64,000 bases of DNA. Source: JAGQOZ01 sp041399205. Its GTDB lineage: Bacteria; Planctomycetota; Planctomycetia; Pirellulales; Pirellulaceae. The DNA lies in contig JAWKTK010000003.1 in the NCBI GenBank assembly GCA_041399205.1, forward strand, positions 186,001-250,000, written 5' to 3'. The notes under the pieces were generated by a model. That model ran no database searches, was not told the DNA's origin, and worked only from the letters and a program-made list of their open reading frames with translations. The translations under genes were made by a program, and so were the position numbers. This document shows, piece by piece, positions 1 to 8,088 of the stretch; the stretch's first letter is position 1; each line of letters opens with the position of its first letter.

Positions 1-1
1 A

Positions 2-370
2 GAAGCGATGAAAGAGCTGAACGATACCATTGCGGATATCAACAAGAAGCTGCAGTCGCCCGATATGGACGAAGCAACTTCTCGAGCGGTCATGCAGGAA
101 CTGCAAGGCAAAATGGCGCAGCTTGGCATGAAGCAGCAGATTGAACAACGCAAGTTGGATATTGAACTAGAGAAACTGCAACGCGATCGAGATGGTAAGC
201 TGGCCAAGATCAAACGCGATTTGGACAAGGAAGTAGAAGGTGTCCAGAACGTTTACAAATCTTTGGCCGTTTTCATTCCGATTTGGCCGCCACTGATTTT
301 GGGGGCCGTTGTCTTCTTCCGACGTTGGATGTTGGAACGAGGCACCATTACCGACGCGCGTCGCCGGTAG
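2..370 (+). CDS. C-terminal end of a GldG-like ABC transporter auxiliary protein (partial)
   Basis: The frame is open from the first base of the window, so only the last 122 residues are present. They form a long charged helix rich in K, E, D and Q (a probable coiled coil), then one membrane segment (residues near FIPIWPPLILGAVVFF) and a short basic tail. This is how GldG-like proteins of gliding/ABC-2 type systems end, and the next gene is a DUF4340 protein, the usual partner of this family. Known of the family: a large periplasmic domain anchored by membrane helices. The function is inferred from the neighbour, because the diagnostic N-terminal domain lies outside the window. The ATG at 8 is internal to the gene and not its start. 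Confidence 0.6.
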   Translation, partial: EAMKELNDTIADINKKLQSPDMDEATSRAVMQELQGKMAQLGMKQQIEQRKLDIELEKLQRDRDGKLAKIKRDLDKEVEGVQNVYKSLAVFIPIWPPLILGAVVFFRRWMLERGTITDARRR

Positions 371-426
371 GCAAACGAAAAACAACACCTGAACATAATA
401 GAAGCGACTTTGGGAGGAGTATCCTG

Positions 427-2286
427 ATGTCTGAAATGGTAAAGAGTCTTGTCTTTGGCGGCGTGGCCGTCGGATCCTTGGTCTTGGCGCTGGTCTTTGG
501 GCGCGATACGCCTCCGCCACCCGTGCCAGAGCAGATTGGTGAATCCCTGTTCCCCAAATTCACCGATCCGCTGCAAGCCAAGGGCCTGTCGATCATTCGC
601 TTTGATGAAGCGATGGCGCAGATTCGTGAAATCGAAGTGAAAAATGTGAACGGTATTTGGACGTTGCCTTCGCATGATGGCTATCCGGCCGATGCGGAAA
701 ACCGGATTCGCGACGCCACTTCGCCCTTTGTCGATCTGAAGATCATCCAAGTGGTGTCGGATACGGAAGGCGAACATTCCCTGTACGGCGTTCTGGAACC
801 CAACGTGCAAACGACGCAAGCCAGTGACGAAGGTGTAGGTGTGCGAGTTGCCATTCAAGATGGCAGCCGCAATGACTTGGCGGATCTGATTATCGGCAAG
901 CCGGTCAGTGGCAGCGAAGGGCAACGCTATTGCCGAGAACAAGGGAAGCCTCGTGTCTACATCTGCGAAGTCAATCCGGACAACCTGCCGGTTCGCTTTG
1001 ATGACTGGATCAAGAAGGACCTGCTGGAAGTCGCCGCGTTTGATATCACTCAGCTGGTCTTGAAAGATTATTCGTTCCAGGTGAATCAAAGCTTCACTGG
1101 GCCGGTCACCAATTATGACCAGCGGTTCGAAATTACAATGAGCGAAGAAGCAGGCGCATGGACCTTGGATCGCTTATTGGAAAATCGCAACGGAGATTTG
1201 GTCGAAGGAGCGCTATTGCCCTCGGAAGAACTGGACAAGGAACGACTGAACGGTTTACGAGACGCCCTGACGGAAATCCAAATCGTGGACGTGGAAAAGA
1301 AGCCCGAAGGGTTGACCGCCGATCTGAAAGCCGATCAGGGCCTGTTCAACAATTCCGACACCATGGAAGAAACGATTTCGTCACTTAGCCAACGAGGTAT
1401 CTATCCTGTCCAGACGGGACCATCGTCGGACGATATTGAACTGCTGTCGAGTGACGGCGAAGTGCTGGCTCGAACACGCGAAGGCGTCGAATATGTCTTG
1501 CGATTTGGCCGAGTTCGTAACGTGGACACGGAAGGTGGTGAAGGCAAACTGAATCGGTATCTGTTGGTTTCGGCACGAGTGGACATGGAACAGTTTCCGG
1601 AACCAGAATTGGAACCGCTTCCAGAATTGCCGGCAGCGGAAAACACGGATGCTCAAGACGCTGACAACGCGTCCGTTGATCGCCTGACAACTCGTTTGGT
1701 GGCCCTGCAGGATCAAGACGAAGCCGAACAGCCGGCGGCGGATGACGTGTCCGAAACCGTGGACGAAGATGCAAACGATGCGGCTAGTGAACCCCAAGAT
1801 GCTGCAGCTGATACCAGCGAACAAGGTGCGACCGAAGAAGACACAACCACGGCAGACGACGCCAACGAGTCGCCGGAAGCGGACGCCACGGAAGACGTTG
1901 ATTCGAATCCAGCAGATGACACAGCTGCCGAAGTGGACGCAGCCGACGCGAGTGACGTGAATCCCACAGCGGAAGCGACGTCGCAAGGTTCGCTGGAAGA
2001 AATCCAAGCGGAACGCGAACGAATCAACAAAGAGAATCAGCGAAAGATCGACGAACGTAATGACAAGATTGCCAAAGCCAAGGATCAGGTGCGGCAGGTG
2101 AATTATCGGTTTGCCGATTGGTACTACGTCATTTCAGAAGACGTTTACAAGAAGATTCACTTGACCAAGTCTGACATTATCAAAGTTTCGGAAGAAGCCG
2201 AAAAAGAAGGATTTGGAGTGGATAACTTCCGCGAATTACAAGAACGAGGCCTGGAGAAAGTACCGTCACCGGACCCGCTGCCGTAG
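427..2286 (+). CDS. DUF4340 domain-containing protein
   Basis: A 619-residue protein starting at the ATG at 427, which sits 7 bases after a strong GGAGGAG ribosome site (413-419). An earlier in-frame start at 283 would overlap the previous gene and lacks this site. The N-terminus is one membrane anchor (MVKSLVFGGVAVGSLVLAL) followed by a beta-rich extracytoplasmic region in the DUF4340 style (SIIRFDEAMAQIREIEVKN, repeated IWTLPSHDGYPAD-type units). Residues around 400-520 form a low-complexity stretch rich in D, E, A and T, probably disordered. The C-terminus returns to a folded piece (NYRFADWYYVISEDVYKKI). It lies 56 bp after the GldG-like gene, so the two are probably co-transcribed. The molecular role of DUF4340 is unknown; an ABC-transporter-associated envelope role is inferred. 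Confidence 0.85.
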   Translation: MSEMVKSLVFGGVAVGSLVLALVFGRDTPPPPVPEQIGESLFPKFTDPLQAKGLSIIRFDEAMAQIREIEVKNVNGIWTLPSHDGYPADAENRIRDATSPFVDLKIIQVVSDTEGEHSLYGVLEPNVQTTQASDEGVGVRVAIQDGSRNDLADLIIGKPVSGSEGQRYCREQGKPRVYICEVNPDNLPVRFDDWIKKDLLEVAAFDITQLVLKDYSFQVNQSFTGPVTNYDQRFEITMSEEAGAWTLDRLLENRNGDLVEGALLPSEELDKERLNGLRDALTEIQIVDVEKKPEGLTADLKADQGLFNNSDTMEETISSLSQRGIYPVQTGPSSDDIELLSSDGEVLARTREGVEYVLRFGRVRNVDTEGGEGKLNRYLLVSARVDMEQFPEPELEPLPELPAAENTDAQDADNASVDRLTTRLVALQDQDEAEQPAADDVSETVDEDANDAASEPQDAAADTSEQGATEEDTTTADDANESPEADATEDVDSNPADDTAAEVDAADASDVNPTAEATSQGSLEEIQAERERINKENQRKIDERNDKIAKAKDQVRQVNYRFADWYYVISEDVYKKIHLTKSDIIKVSEEAEKEGFGVDNFRELQERGLEKVPSPDPLP

Positions 2287-2330
2287 TCCAACTAAGGTAG
2301 CTGGACGTGTGAGCCTGGAAAGCCAAAAAA

Positions 2331-2596
2331 TCCTAGCCCGAAGCGTTAGCGAGGGAATGCGGAGTTGAAATCCTAGCCCGACGTGTCAGCGAGGGAATGC
2401 GGAGTTGAAATCCCAGCCCGAAGCGTTAGCGAGGGAATGCGGAGTTGAAATCCTAGCCCGAAGCGTTAGCGAGGGAATGCGGAGTTGAAATCCTAGCCCG
2501 AAGCGTCAGCGAGGGAATGCGGAGTTGAAATCCTAGCCCGAAGCGTTAGCGAGGGAATGCGGAGTTGGAATCCTAGCCCCGACGTGTCAGCGAGGC
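2331..2596 (+). repeat. 40-bp direct tandem repeat array, about 6.6 units
   Basis: Six full units start at 2331, 2371, 2411, 2451, 2491 and 2531, with a partial seventh to about 2596. Each unit reads TCCTAGCCCGAAGCGT, then TAGCGAGGGAATGCGG, then AGTTGAAA, with a few substitutions (for example ACGTGTCAGC in unit 2). Units are contiguous, with no unique spacers. The core TAGCCCGAAGCG occurs elsewhere in the window as inverted pairs, so this array is an expanded member of a dispersed family. Confidence 0.95.
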
Positions 2597-2608
2597 ACGC
2601 GAAAACGA

Positions 2609-2642
2609 TCAAGAATCCCTCACTTACGTTTCGGGCTAGGGA
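2609..2642 (-). repeat. Inverted copy of the TAGCCCGAA repeat core closing the tandem array
   Basis: CCCTCACTTACGTTTCGGGC followed by TAGGGA is the reverse complement of the repeat core seen in the array just upstream. Together with the last direct unit it can fold into a large hairpin between the DUF4340 gene and the chloride channel gene, so it may also act as a terminator. Confidence 0.75.
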
Positions 2643-2746
2643 AAACAGCAGCTTCAAAACACCTTAGCGATCGCCGCAGGTAAGAAACGTCGGCTAGCGC
2701 CTTGACGCTCACACAACGTTAGCAACGGAATTCGAACAAGGAACTG

Positions 2747-2895
2747 ATGTCAGACAAAGACGGACAAAGCGGCGGAATTGTTAATGGCATTGTTCAATAT
2801 GTCCAAAAGCGCATCCCAAACACGGGACTGATCATCACACTGTCGGGGCTGATTGGCATTTCGGCCGGTTTAGCGCGACGGTTTTTACGCTGCTG
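2747..2895 (+). pseudogene. 5' part of the ClC chloride channel gene, cut off by a frameshift
   Basis: ATG at 2747 follows GAACAAGGAACTG. The reading frame gives a hydrophilic start, then a first hydrophobic helix (TGLIITLSGLIGISAGLA), and then hits TGA at 2893-2895. The expected continuation (ATVFTLLIEFFSRW) is present in another frame from about 2878. One missing base near GCGCGACGG (about 2877) explains this. The true gene is therefore 2747-4653, about 635 residues. Either the break is real or it is a sequencing error. Confidence 0.7.
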
Positions 2896-2931
2896 ATCGA
2901 GTTCTTCTCGCGGTGGACCGTCGAACCGTTC

Positions 2932-4653
2932 ATGCAGCATGGCGAGCGTCTGTCGTACGCCGTGGTTGTCGTTCCCGCGTTGGGACTATTGGTTGTCAGT
3001 TGGTTTACTCGCCGCTTCGCTCCGGAAGCACAAGGCCACGGTGTGCCGGAAGTCATCATGGCGGTCGCTCGAAATGACGGTCGTATTCGTCCACAAGTTT
3101 CGGCGGTCAAGATTTTAGCGAGTGCCATGTGTATCGGCACAGGCGGATCGGTCGGACGCGAAGGACCGATTGTCCAAATCGGTTCGTCCTTAGGAAGCGT
3201 CACAGCTCAGTTCTTTCGGCTTCCGGTTTCGGGAATCAAAGTCTTGGTGGCATCGGGTGCAGCGGCGGGCATCAGCGCCACGTTCAATGCTCCTTTGGCG
3301 GGCGTGATTTTTGCCAGCGAAATCATCTTAGGTAGTTTTGCGGTGGAGAGTTTGACGCCCATCGTGATTGCCAGTGTGTTGGCCAATGTGGTCCAAAAGC
3401 GCATTGGCGAATACGGTTTGAACGCCGCGTTTCCTCAGCTGTATTACCGCTACGTTGGTTCGTGGAGTCAGTTGCCAACCTACTTGGCGTTGGGTTGCTT
3501 GGCGGGCATTGCTGCTGTGTTGTTCATCAAATTTCTCTACTGGATGGAAGACTTTGGCGGCAAGAAGATCAAGGATTATCGTGTTCGCGCCGTCACCATG
3601 GGTCTGATTGTCGGCGTGGTGGGAATCTTGTATCCCATGACTCCGCCCAACTTGTCTGAAACGGAGTCGCAGGGCCACCTGTTTCACACGCCTGCACTGT
3701 TTGGCGTAGGCTATACGGTAGTCGACCACAGCCTGCATTTGGATACGTTGGACGCCAATGCACAAGAACCCAGCAACTTGCCTAGCGGTCGTAGTAAGGT
3801 GGTGCGCATGGATCGTACGGCCATGATGAAAGAGCTGTTGTGGTTGTTGCCGTTGGTGTTCCTGAAACCGGTGCTGACCAGTATCACGCTCAGCGGAGGT
3901 GGTTCGGGAGGTGTCTTTGCGCCCAGTCTCTTCTTGGGTGCTACGTTGGGCGGATCGTTTGGCTTGATCTGCAATTTGCTGCTGCCAGGAATTAGCGCCA
4001 GCCCTGGCGTGTATGCCATTGTAGGCATGGGAGCGGTAGTGGCCGGAACGACTCAGGGTGTGTTGAGCGCTATCTTGATCGTCTATGAATTGACCAACGA
4101 TTATCACATTATTTTGCCCATCATGGCGGCGGCCGGGTTGTCCAGCATTGTGGCGCAGTCGATTGATCCAGAGAGCATTTACCACAAAAAAATTAGTCGG
4201 CGAGGCTTCCGGTTGGCTCGAGGTCACGACATGCACCGCATGGAACATGTGATGGTGCGAGACGTAATGATTCGCGATTTTCCGGTATTGAAGCAGACCG
4301 ATAATTTGGAGCGAATTGTTCGAGTCGCTCGATCGAATATTCATATTGAAAGCTTGCCGGTAATGAATTCGTCAGGACAAATGGTTGGCCTGATTCGATC
4401 AGAAGACTTGCACCGCGTATTGGATACAGATGTAGGAGCAGACTGGGTCAACGCGGACGATATCGCGGTCCCCGTGGCGGCCGCCATTTCGCCCAATTTG
4501 AATCTATTAGAAGCGCTGCGCGACTTTGGAGCTCGAGACATCGAGACGCTTCCCGTCGAAGAGAACCGAGACGGCAAGAAGCAGCTGGTTGGCCTCCTCT
4601 TACGCAACGACGTCATGCGCCGTTACCGAGCTGAAATGTTGCGAATGCACTAA
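2932..4653 (+). CDS. ClC-type chloride channel/transporter with C-terminal CBS pair (main part of a frameshifted gene)
   Basis: A 573-residue frame with the ClC signatures GTGGSVGREGPIVQIGSSLG (the GREGP anion-binding loop) and GSGGVFAPSLFLGA (second selectivity motif), many membrane helices, and from about residue 430 a pair of CBS repeats (VMVRDVMIRDFPVLKQTDNL; IAVPVAAAISPNLNLLEAL). ClC proteins move chloride, often in exchange for protons, across the inner membrane; CBS domains usually sense nucleotides. Its ATG at 2932 is internal: the natural start is at 2747 in another frame, with one base missing near 2877. In the GREGP region a Glu is present at the usual gating position. The protein is complete apart from the displaced first helix. 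Confidence 0.88.
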   Translation: MQHGERLSYAVVVVPALGLLVVSWFTRRFAPEAQGHGVPEVIMAVARNDGRIRPQVSAVKILASAMCIGTGGSVGREGPIVQIGSSLGSVTAQFFRLPVSGIKVLVASGAAAGISATFNAPLAGVIFASEIILGSFAVESLTPIVIASVLANVVQKRIGEYGLNAAFPQLYYRYVGSWSQLPTYLALGCLAGIAAVLFIKFLYWMEDFGGKKIKDYRVRAVTMGLIVGVVGILYPMTPPNLSETESQGHLFHTPALFGVGYTVVDHSLHLDTLDANAQEPSNLPSGRSKVVRMDRTAMMKELLWLLPLVFLKPVLTSITLSGGGSGGVFAPSLFLGATLGGSFGLICNLLLPGISASPGVYAIVGMGAVVAGTTQGVLSAILIVYELTNDYHIILPIMAAAGLSSIVAQSIDPESIYHKKISRRGFRLARGHDMHRMEHVMVRDVMIRDFPVLKQTDNLERIVRVARSNIHIESLPVMNSSGQMVGLIRSEDLHRVLDTDVGADWVNADDIAVPVAAAISPNLNLLEALRDFGARDIETLPVEENRDGKKQLVGLLLRNDVMRRYRAEMLRMH

Positions 4654-4659
4654 TAAAGC

Positions 4660-4700
4660 GGCCAGAATGGTCGTGGATCAGGATGGCGATCCGTCTGGCC
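4660..4700 (+). terminator. Candidate hairpin downstream of the ClC gene
   Basis: GGCCAGA at 4660-4666 pairs with TCTGGCC at 4694-4700, and GATTTTCTTG follows closely. The loop is long and the T-run is weak, so intrinsic termination is only plausible. Confidence 0.35.
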
Positions 4701-4813
4701 TGGGTCTGCCGATTTTCTTGTAACAGTCCTCAATTTCTTTCGCTTGGTTAGTTGTAAGGCAATCAAACGCCTGAAAACACCAACTAAAACGCTAAAGAAA
4801 AAGGAACTGAAAC

Positions 4814-5404
4814 ATGACTCGCTCGAAACTGATCACCGCTATCGTTTGTTCGTTCGCTCTGGCCACGACGGCCGCCAACAGCTGGGCTGGCTGCGGAGGT
4901 GGCGGCTATTACCGAGCCACAAACTACCACCACACGCATGTTGTTCAGCCCGTTCATGTGCAGCGAACCGTGATCGCTCAACCCATTGTCAAACAAGTCG
5001 TTCAACCTGTCGTGCAAGTAGCGGCCGCGCCGGTCGAACCACAATATCCTGAAGTCCCCGCGGGTTCCACCATGACGTTACCTGGCAACTTCCTGGGAGA
5101 CCAAGCGGGCAGCGTATTCATGGTGTTCAAAGACATCAAACTTCCGGTTCAAATCCAGAACTGGACGATGACCGGCGTCACCATCACGTTGCCGCCAATG
5201 GCCATCAAGGATGCCGTGTTGATTCGTATTGATGTGGTTCGCCCTGATGGTAGTTTGGCTCATTCGCAGAAACTGCACGTTACCGCACCGGCTCAAGTGA
5301 TCCTGCACCCAACGGCACCGACTTCGCCCTTGCCAACCAACGCTGCTCTGCAAGCTCAGTCGCCGGTGAGCAACACAGCAGGCCTTTCCAGCTTTGGCGG
5401 ATAA
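4814..5404 (+). CDS. Small secreted protein of unknown function with an IPT/TIG-like beta domain
   Basis: A 196-residue protein with a clear signal peptide (MTRSKLITAIVCSFALATTA, cleavage probably after NSWA). A mature N-terminus rich in Gly, His, Val, Gln and Pro follows (GCGGGGYYR, YHHTHVVQPVHVQ, QPIVKQVVQPVV). The second half (VPAGSTMTLPGNFLGDQAG to LHVTAPAQV) has the alternating pattern of a small IPT/TIG-like beta sandwich, and the tail is rich in Pro, Thr and Ser. It stands alone between the ClC gene and a strong terminator. AAGGAAC precedes the ATG. It was not recognised as a named family. The many His residues could bind metal, but that is speculation. Confidence 0.8.
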   Translation: MTRSKLITAIVCSFALATTAANSWAGCGGGGYYRATNYHHTHVVQPVHVQRTVIAQPIVKQVVQPVVQVAAAPVEPQYPEVPAGSTMTLPGNFLGDQAGSVFMVFKDIKLPVQIQNWTMTGVTITLPPMAIKDAVLIRIDVVRPDGSLAHSQKLHVTAPAQVILHPTAPTSPLPTNAALQAQSPVSNTAGLSSFGG

Positions 5405-5430
5405 CGACCCTGCCGAATTGCATCTCCTTG

Positions 5431-5464
5431 AAGCTCGCCAAGCAACCGCCTGGCGAGCTTTTTC
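5431..5464 (+). terminator. Rho-independent terminator
   Basis: AAGCTCGCCA (5431-5440) pairs perfectly with TGGCGAGCTT (5451-5460), with a 10-base loop and a run of T to 5463. It lies 30 bases after the stop of the small secreted protein gene. Confidence 0.9.
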
Positions 5465-5666
5465 TGCGTATTTTGGTACACCGCCACGCCCATTGCTGGA
5501 TCAGAACCAGACGGCACCTTCCAACCATTTCTGGTGAACAAAACGGCGGACGCCAATGTCCCAGAATTGGAAAACCCGACTAGAATATGGGTTTCCAGCG
5601 TGGACAAACGAATGGAGTTCCACCTTGCAACGCGGTTTTGTTATTCGAGACGACTAAGATCTGAAC

Positions 5667-7391
5667 ATGACAAACATCATTGGCATTGATCTGGGAACAA
5701 CCAACTCATTGTGTGCTGTTTTTCAAAACGGCCAACCGCGATTGATTCCCAATGCATTAGGACAGTTGCTGACGCCGTCGGTCGTTGGCATCTTGGAATC
5801 GGGCGAAGTGTTAGTCGGGGCCGCTGCCAAAGAATTGGCGGTCACTTCGCCGGAAACTTGTGTCGCTCGCTTCAAGCAATGGATGGGATCGGATCGCAAA
5901 GTCACGTTACGCAACCGCGAATTGACTCCGGTCGAGCTTTCCAGTTTCGTACTCCGATCTTTAAAAGAAGACGCAGAACGTTTTCTGAACGGGCAAGTTG
6001 CCGAAGCCGTAATTACCGTCCCGGCGTACTTTAATGATGGGCAGCGTCGCGCCACCAAGATGGCCGGGTCGTTGGCGGGCTTTAAGGTGCGACGAATCAT
6101 CAATGAACCGACAGCGGCGGCGTTAACGTACGGTTTTCATGACAAAGAGGCGGAAAAGCAGTTGGTGGTGTTGGATCTGGGAGGCGGTACGTTTGACGTG
6201 ACGCTGATGGAAGTCTTTGACGGTTCGCTGGAAATCGTGGCGACCGCCGGCGAAAACTTCTTAGGCGGTGAAGAATTCACGGATCGCTTGGCGGCGGAAC
6301 TGTGCAAGCGGATGGGATTGCAATTCGAACAAGCAGAACTGACGCAGCCCCTGATGATCGCTCGGCTACGTCAGAATTGCGAACTGGCCAAACGCGCTCT
6401 GGCGGATTCGGACCAAGTTGTCGTTCGCGTGCCGAACAAAGACGGTAGCGCTGGCAGTGAAAGTGCTGAAGTGCATATCAGTCGCCACGAATTCGCTCGG
6501 CTCAGCCAACCCTTGCTGGACCGACTGCAGCGACCCATTCACAAGGTTCTGCGCGACGCCAATTTGACGCCGGAACAAGTGGACGAAGTGATTCTGGTCG
6601 GCGGAGCGACGCGCATGCCCGTCTTGCAACAATTCGTGGCGGAACAACTCGCCTGCCAGCCTCGTTGCGAACTCAACCCGGACGAAGTGGTCGCACTGGG
6701 CGCGGCGGTCCAAGCCGCTTTGATTCAAGACGATGCAGCGGTGGAAGACATGGTGATGACCGATGTCTGTCCGCATACGCTGGGCGTAGAAGTGGTGAAG
6801 GAACTGGGCGGTCAACTGCGAGACGGCTATTACACGCCGATCATTCACCGCAATACCACGATTCCCGTTTCCAAGGAGCAGACGTTGTACACGGTGCAGC
6901 CGAATCAAACCGTCGTAAACATTGCGGTGTATCAGGGTGAATCGCGTCGAGTGGCGGAGAATGTGTTGTTGGGTCAAGTCAGCGTGAACAACGTGCCGAT
7001 AGGGCCGGCTGGGCAACCGATTGTGATTCGGTTTACCTATGATGTGAACGGCATCTTGGAAGTGGAAGCGTTCATGCAGGATTCGGACGAACGCTTTGTG
7101 ACCGTGATTTCCACGGACCATTCCATGACGGATGAAGAATTGGAAGAAGCACAACGACGCATGCAAGCGTTCAAGTTTTATCCTCGCGACGATATCCACA
7201 ATCGCCATTTGCTCCACTACGCAGAACAGACGGTAGGCGAAGTCAATCCGCTGTTTCGTGAACAATTGGAGTCGGCCGTGGATCATTTTGAAACGGCCAT
7301 GTCGGCGGGAGATCCGGAAATTTTCGATACTGCGCGAACCAATTTGCTGTCCTGCTTGGCATCGCTAGGCTTTCCCTTTGACCAAGCGTAG
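5667..7391 (+). CDS. Hsp70-family chaperone, HscC-like
   Basis: A 574-residue Hsp70 with the expected nucleotide-binding motifs: phosphate 1 IGIDLGTTNSLCAVF at residue 5, phosphate 2 VVLDLGGGTFDVTLMEV near 165, INEPTAAALTYG near 145, and the adenosine loop ILVGGATRMPVLQQFV near 310. The substrate domain follows (TLGVEV, NTTIPVSKEQTLYTVQPNQ). The C-terminal lid is short and there is no EEVD tail. Length and lid fit the HscC subgroup (about 556 residues in E. coli) rather than DnaK (about 640). It is the first gene of a three-gene operon ending in a J-like protein, as E. coli hscC sits near its own J partners. Its role as an ATP-driven chaperone for specific clients is inferred from the family. 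Confidence 0.93.
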   Translation: MTNIIGIDLGTTNSLCAVFQNGQPRLIPNALGQLLTPSVVGILESGEVLVGAAAKELAVTSPETCVARFKQWMGSDRKVTLRNRELTPVELSSFVLRSLKEDAERFLNGQVAEAVITVPAYFNDGQRRATKMAGSLAGFKVRRIINEPTAAALTYGFHDKEAEKQLVVLDLGGGTFDVTLMEVFDGSLEIVATAGENFLGGEEFTDRLAAELCKRMGLQFEQAELTQPLMIARLRQNCELAKRALADSDQVVVRVPNKDGSAGSESAEVHISRHEFARLSQPLLDRLQRPIHKVLRDANLTPEQVDEVILVGGATRMPVLQQFVAEQLACQPRCELNPDEVVALGAAVQAALIQDDAAVEDMVMTDVCPHTLGVEVVKELGGQLRDGYYTPIIHRNTTIPVSKEQTLYTVQPNQTVVNIAVYQGESRRVAENVLLGQVSVNNVPIGPAGQPIVIRFTYDVNGILEVEAFMQDSDERFVTVISTDHSMTDEELEEAQRRMQAFKFYPRDDIHNRHLLHYAEQTVGEVNPLFREQLESAVDHFETAMSAGDPEIFDTARTNLLSCLASLGFPFDQA

Positions 7392-7415
7392 CACCGATAC
7401 GACAAGGCAATCCAC

Positions 7416-8075
7416 ATGACCGAAGAACATTTGCACACCAAGAATCAGGACGACCGCGATCGCCATCTGCGGCAGATGCTAGGACTAGATCCGTGGTCGG
7501 ACGCTTTGCAAATTGTCCAACGCCGGAACGATTGGGTCGGCCACATCCCATCGGCGGAAGTTGCCAAACCAGTGCTCGACGGGCAACAAATCCTGCAGAT
7601 TCGCCGCAAAGCAGAAACGGCAATTGATCAGATCCAACGTCACTTTTGGACGGCCGAAATGGACAAAGTGCAGCTGGCCATCGACCAGTTGCAAGTCGAT
7701 TCGCTGCCCGATTTGAAGCTGACCGTGCAACGCTTGAAAACGGTCGCAACCGTTCGCGACGAATGGACCGAGTCGTTTGCCAATAGCCAAGCCGACGTGC
7801 GGCAAGCGGTTGAACGAGTGCTGGTGGTGCCGCAAGATGGCCAGGCGTGGAACGCGTTGATTCGTTTTCCCAAGCGAGACCTCAATCGGTTTCTAAAAAA
7901 AGTGCGCACGCAATTTCCAAACGTATATCGGTTGGAACAACACGCATTTGGCCAAGCGTTGAATCGGTCGTTGACGGCGCAGGAGAAAGAGAAACAGTCC
8001 GCGGGAGGGTTGATCATTTTCTTGATGCTGCTGTTCTTCTTGTCTCGAGTGATCCGCCATTACTTGAATCAATAG
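7416..8075 (+). CDS. Unknown C-terminally membrane-anchored protein in the HscC operon
   Basis: A 219-residue protein, 24 bp after the Hsp70 stop and 13 bp before the next start, so surely in the same transcript. The body is charged and helical (QILQIRRKAETAIDQIQRHF, VQLAIDQLQVDSLPDLKL) and the C-terminus is one membrane helix (GGLIIFLMLLFFLSRVI) with a short RHYLNQ tail, i.e. a tail-anchored layout. No named domain was recognised. Its fixed place between a chaperone and its J-like partner suggests that it is a client, or an adaptor bringing the pair to the membrane. That is inference. Confidence 0.8.
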   Translation: MTEEHLHTKNQDDRDRHLRQMLGLDPWSDALQIVQRRNDWVGHIPSAEVAKPVLDGQQILQIRRKAETAIDQIQRHFWTAEMDKVQLAIDQLQVDSLPDLKLTVQRLKTVATVRDEWTESFANSQADVRQAVERVLVVPQDGQAWNALIRFPKRDLNRFLKKVRTQFPNVYRLEQHAFGQALNRSLTAQEKEKQSAGGLIIFLMLLFFLSRVIRHYLNQ

Positions 8076-8088
8076 GCAGACGACAACC

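Noticed and set aside
283..426. Earlier start of the DUF4340 protein at 283
   Set aside because: It would overlap the previous gene, and the ATG at 427 has a strong ribosome site directly before the membrane anchor.
2331..2596. 40-bp repeats as a CRISPR array
   Set aside because: Units abut one another with no unique spacers, contain internal substitutions and have no cas genes nearby.
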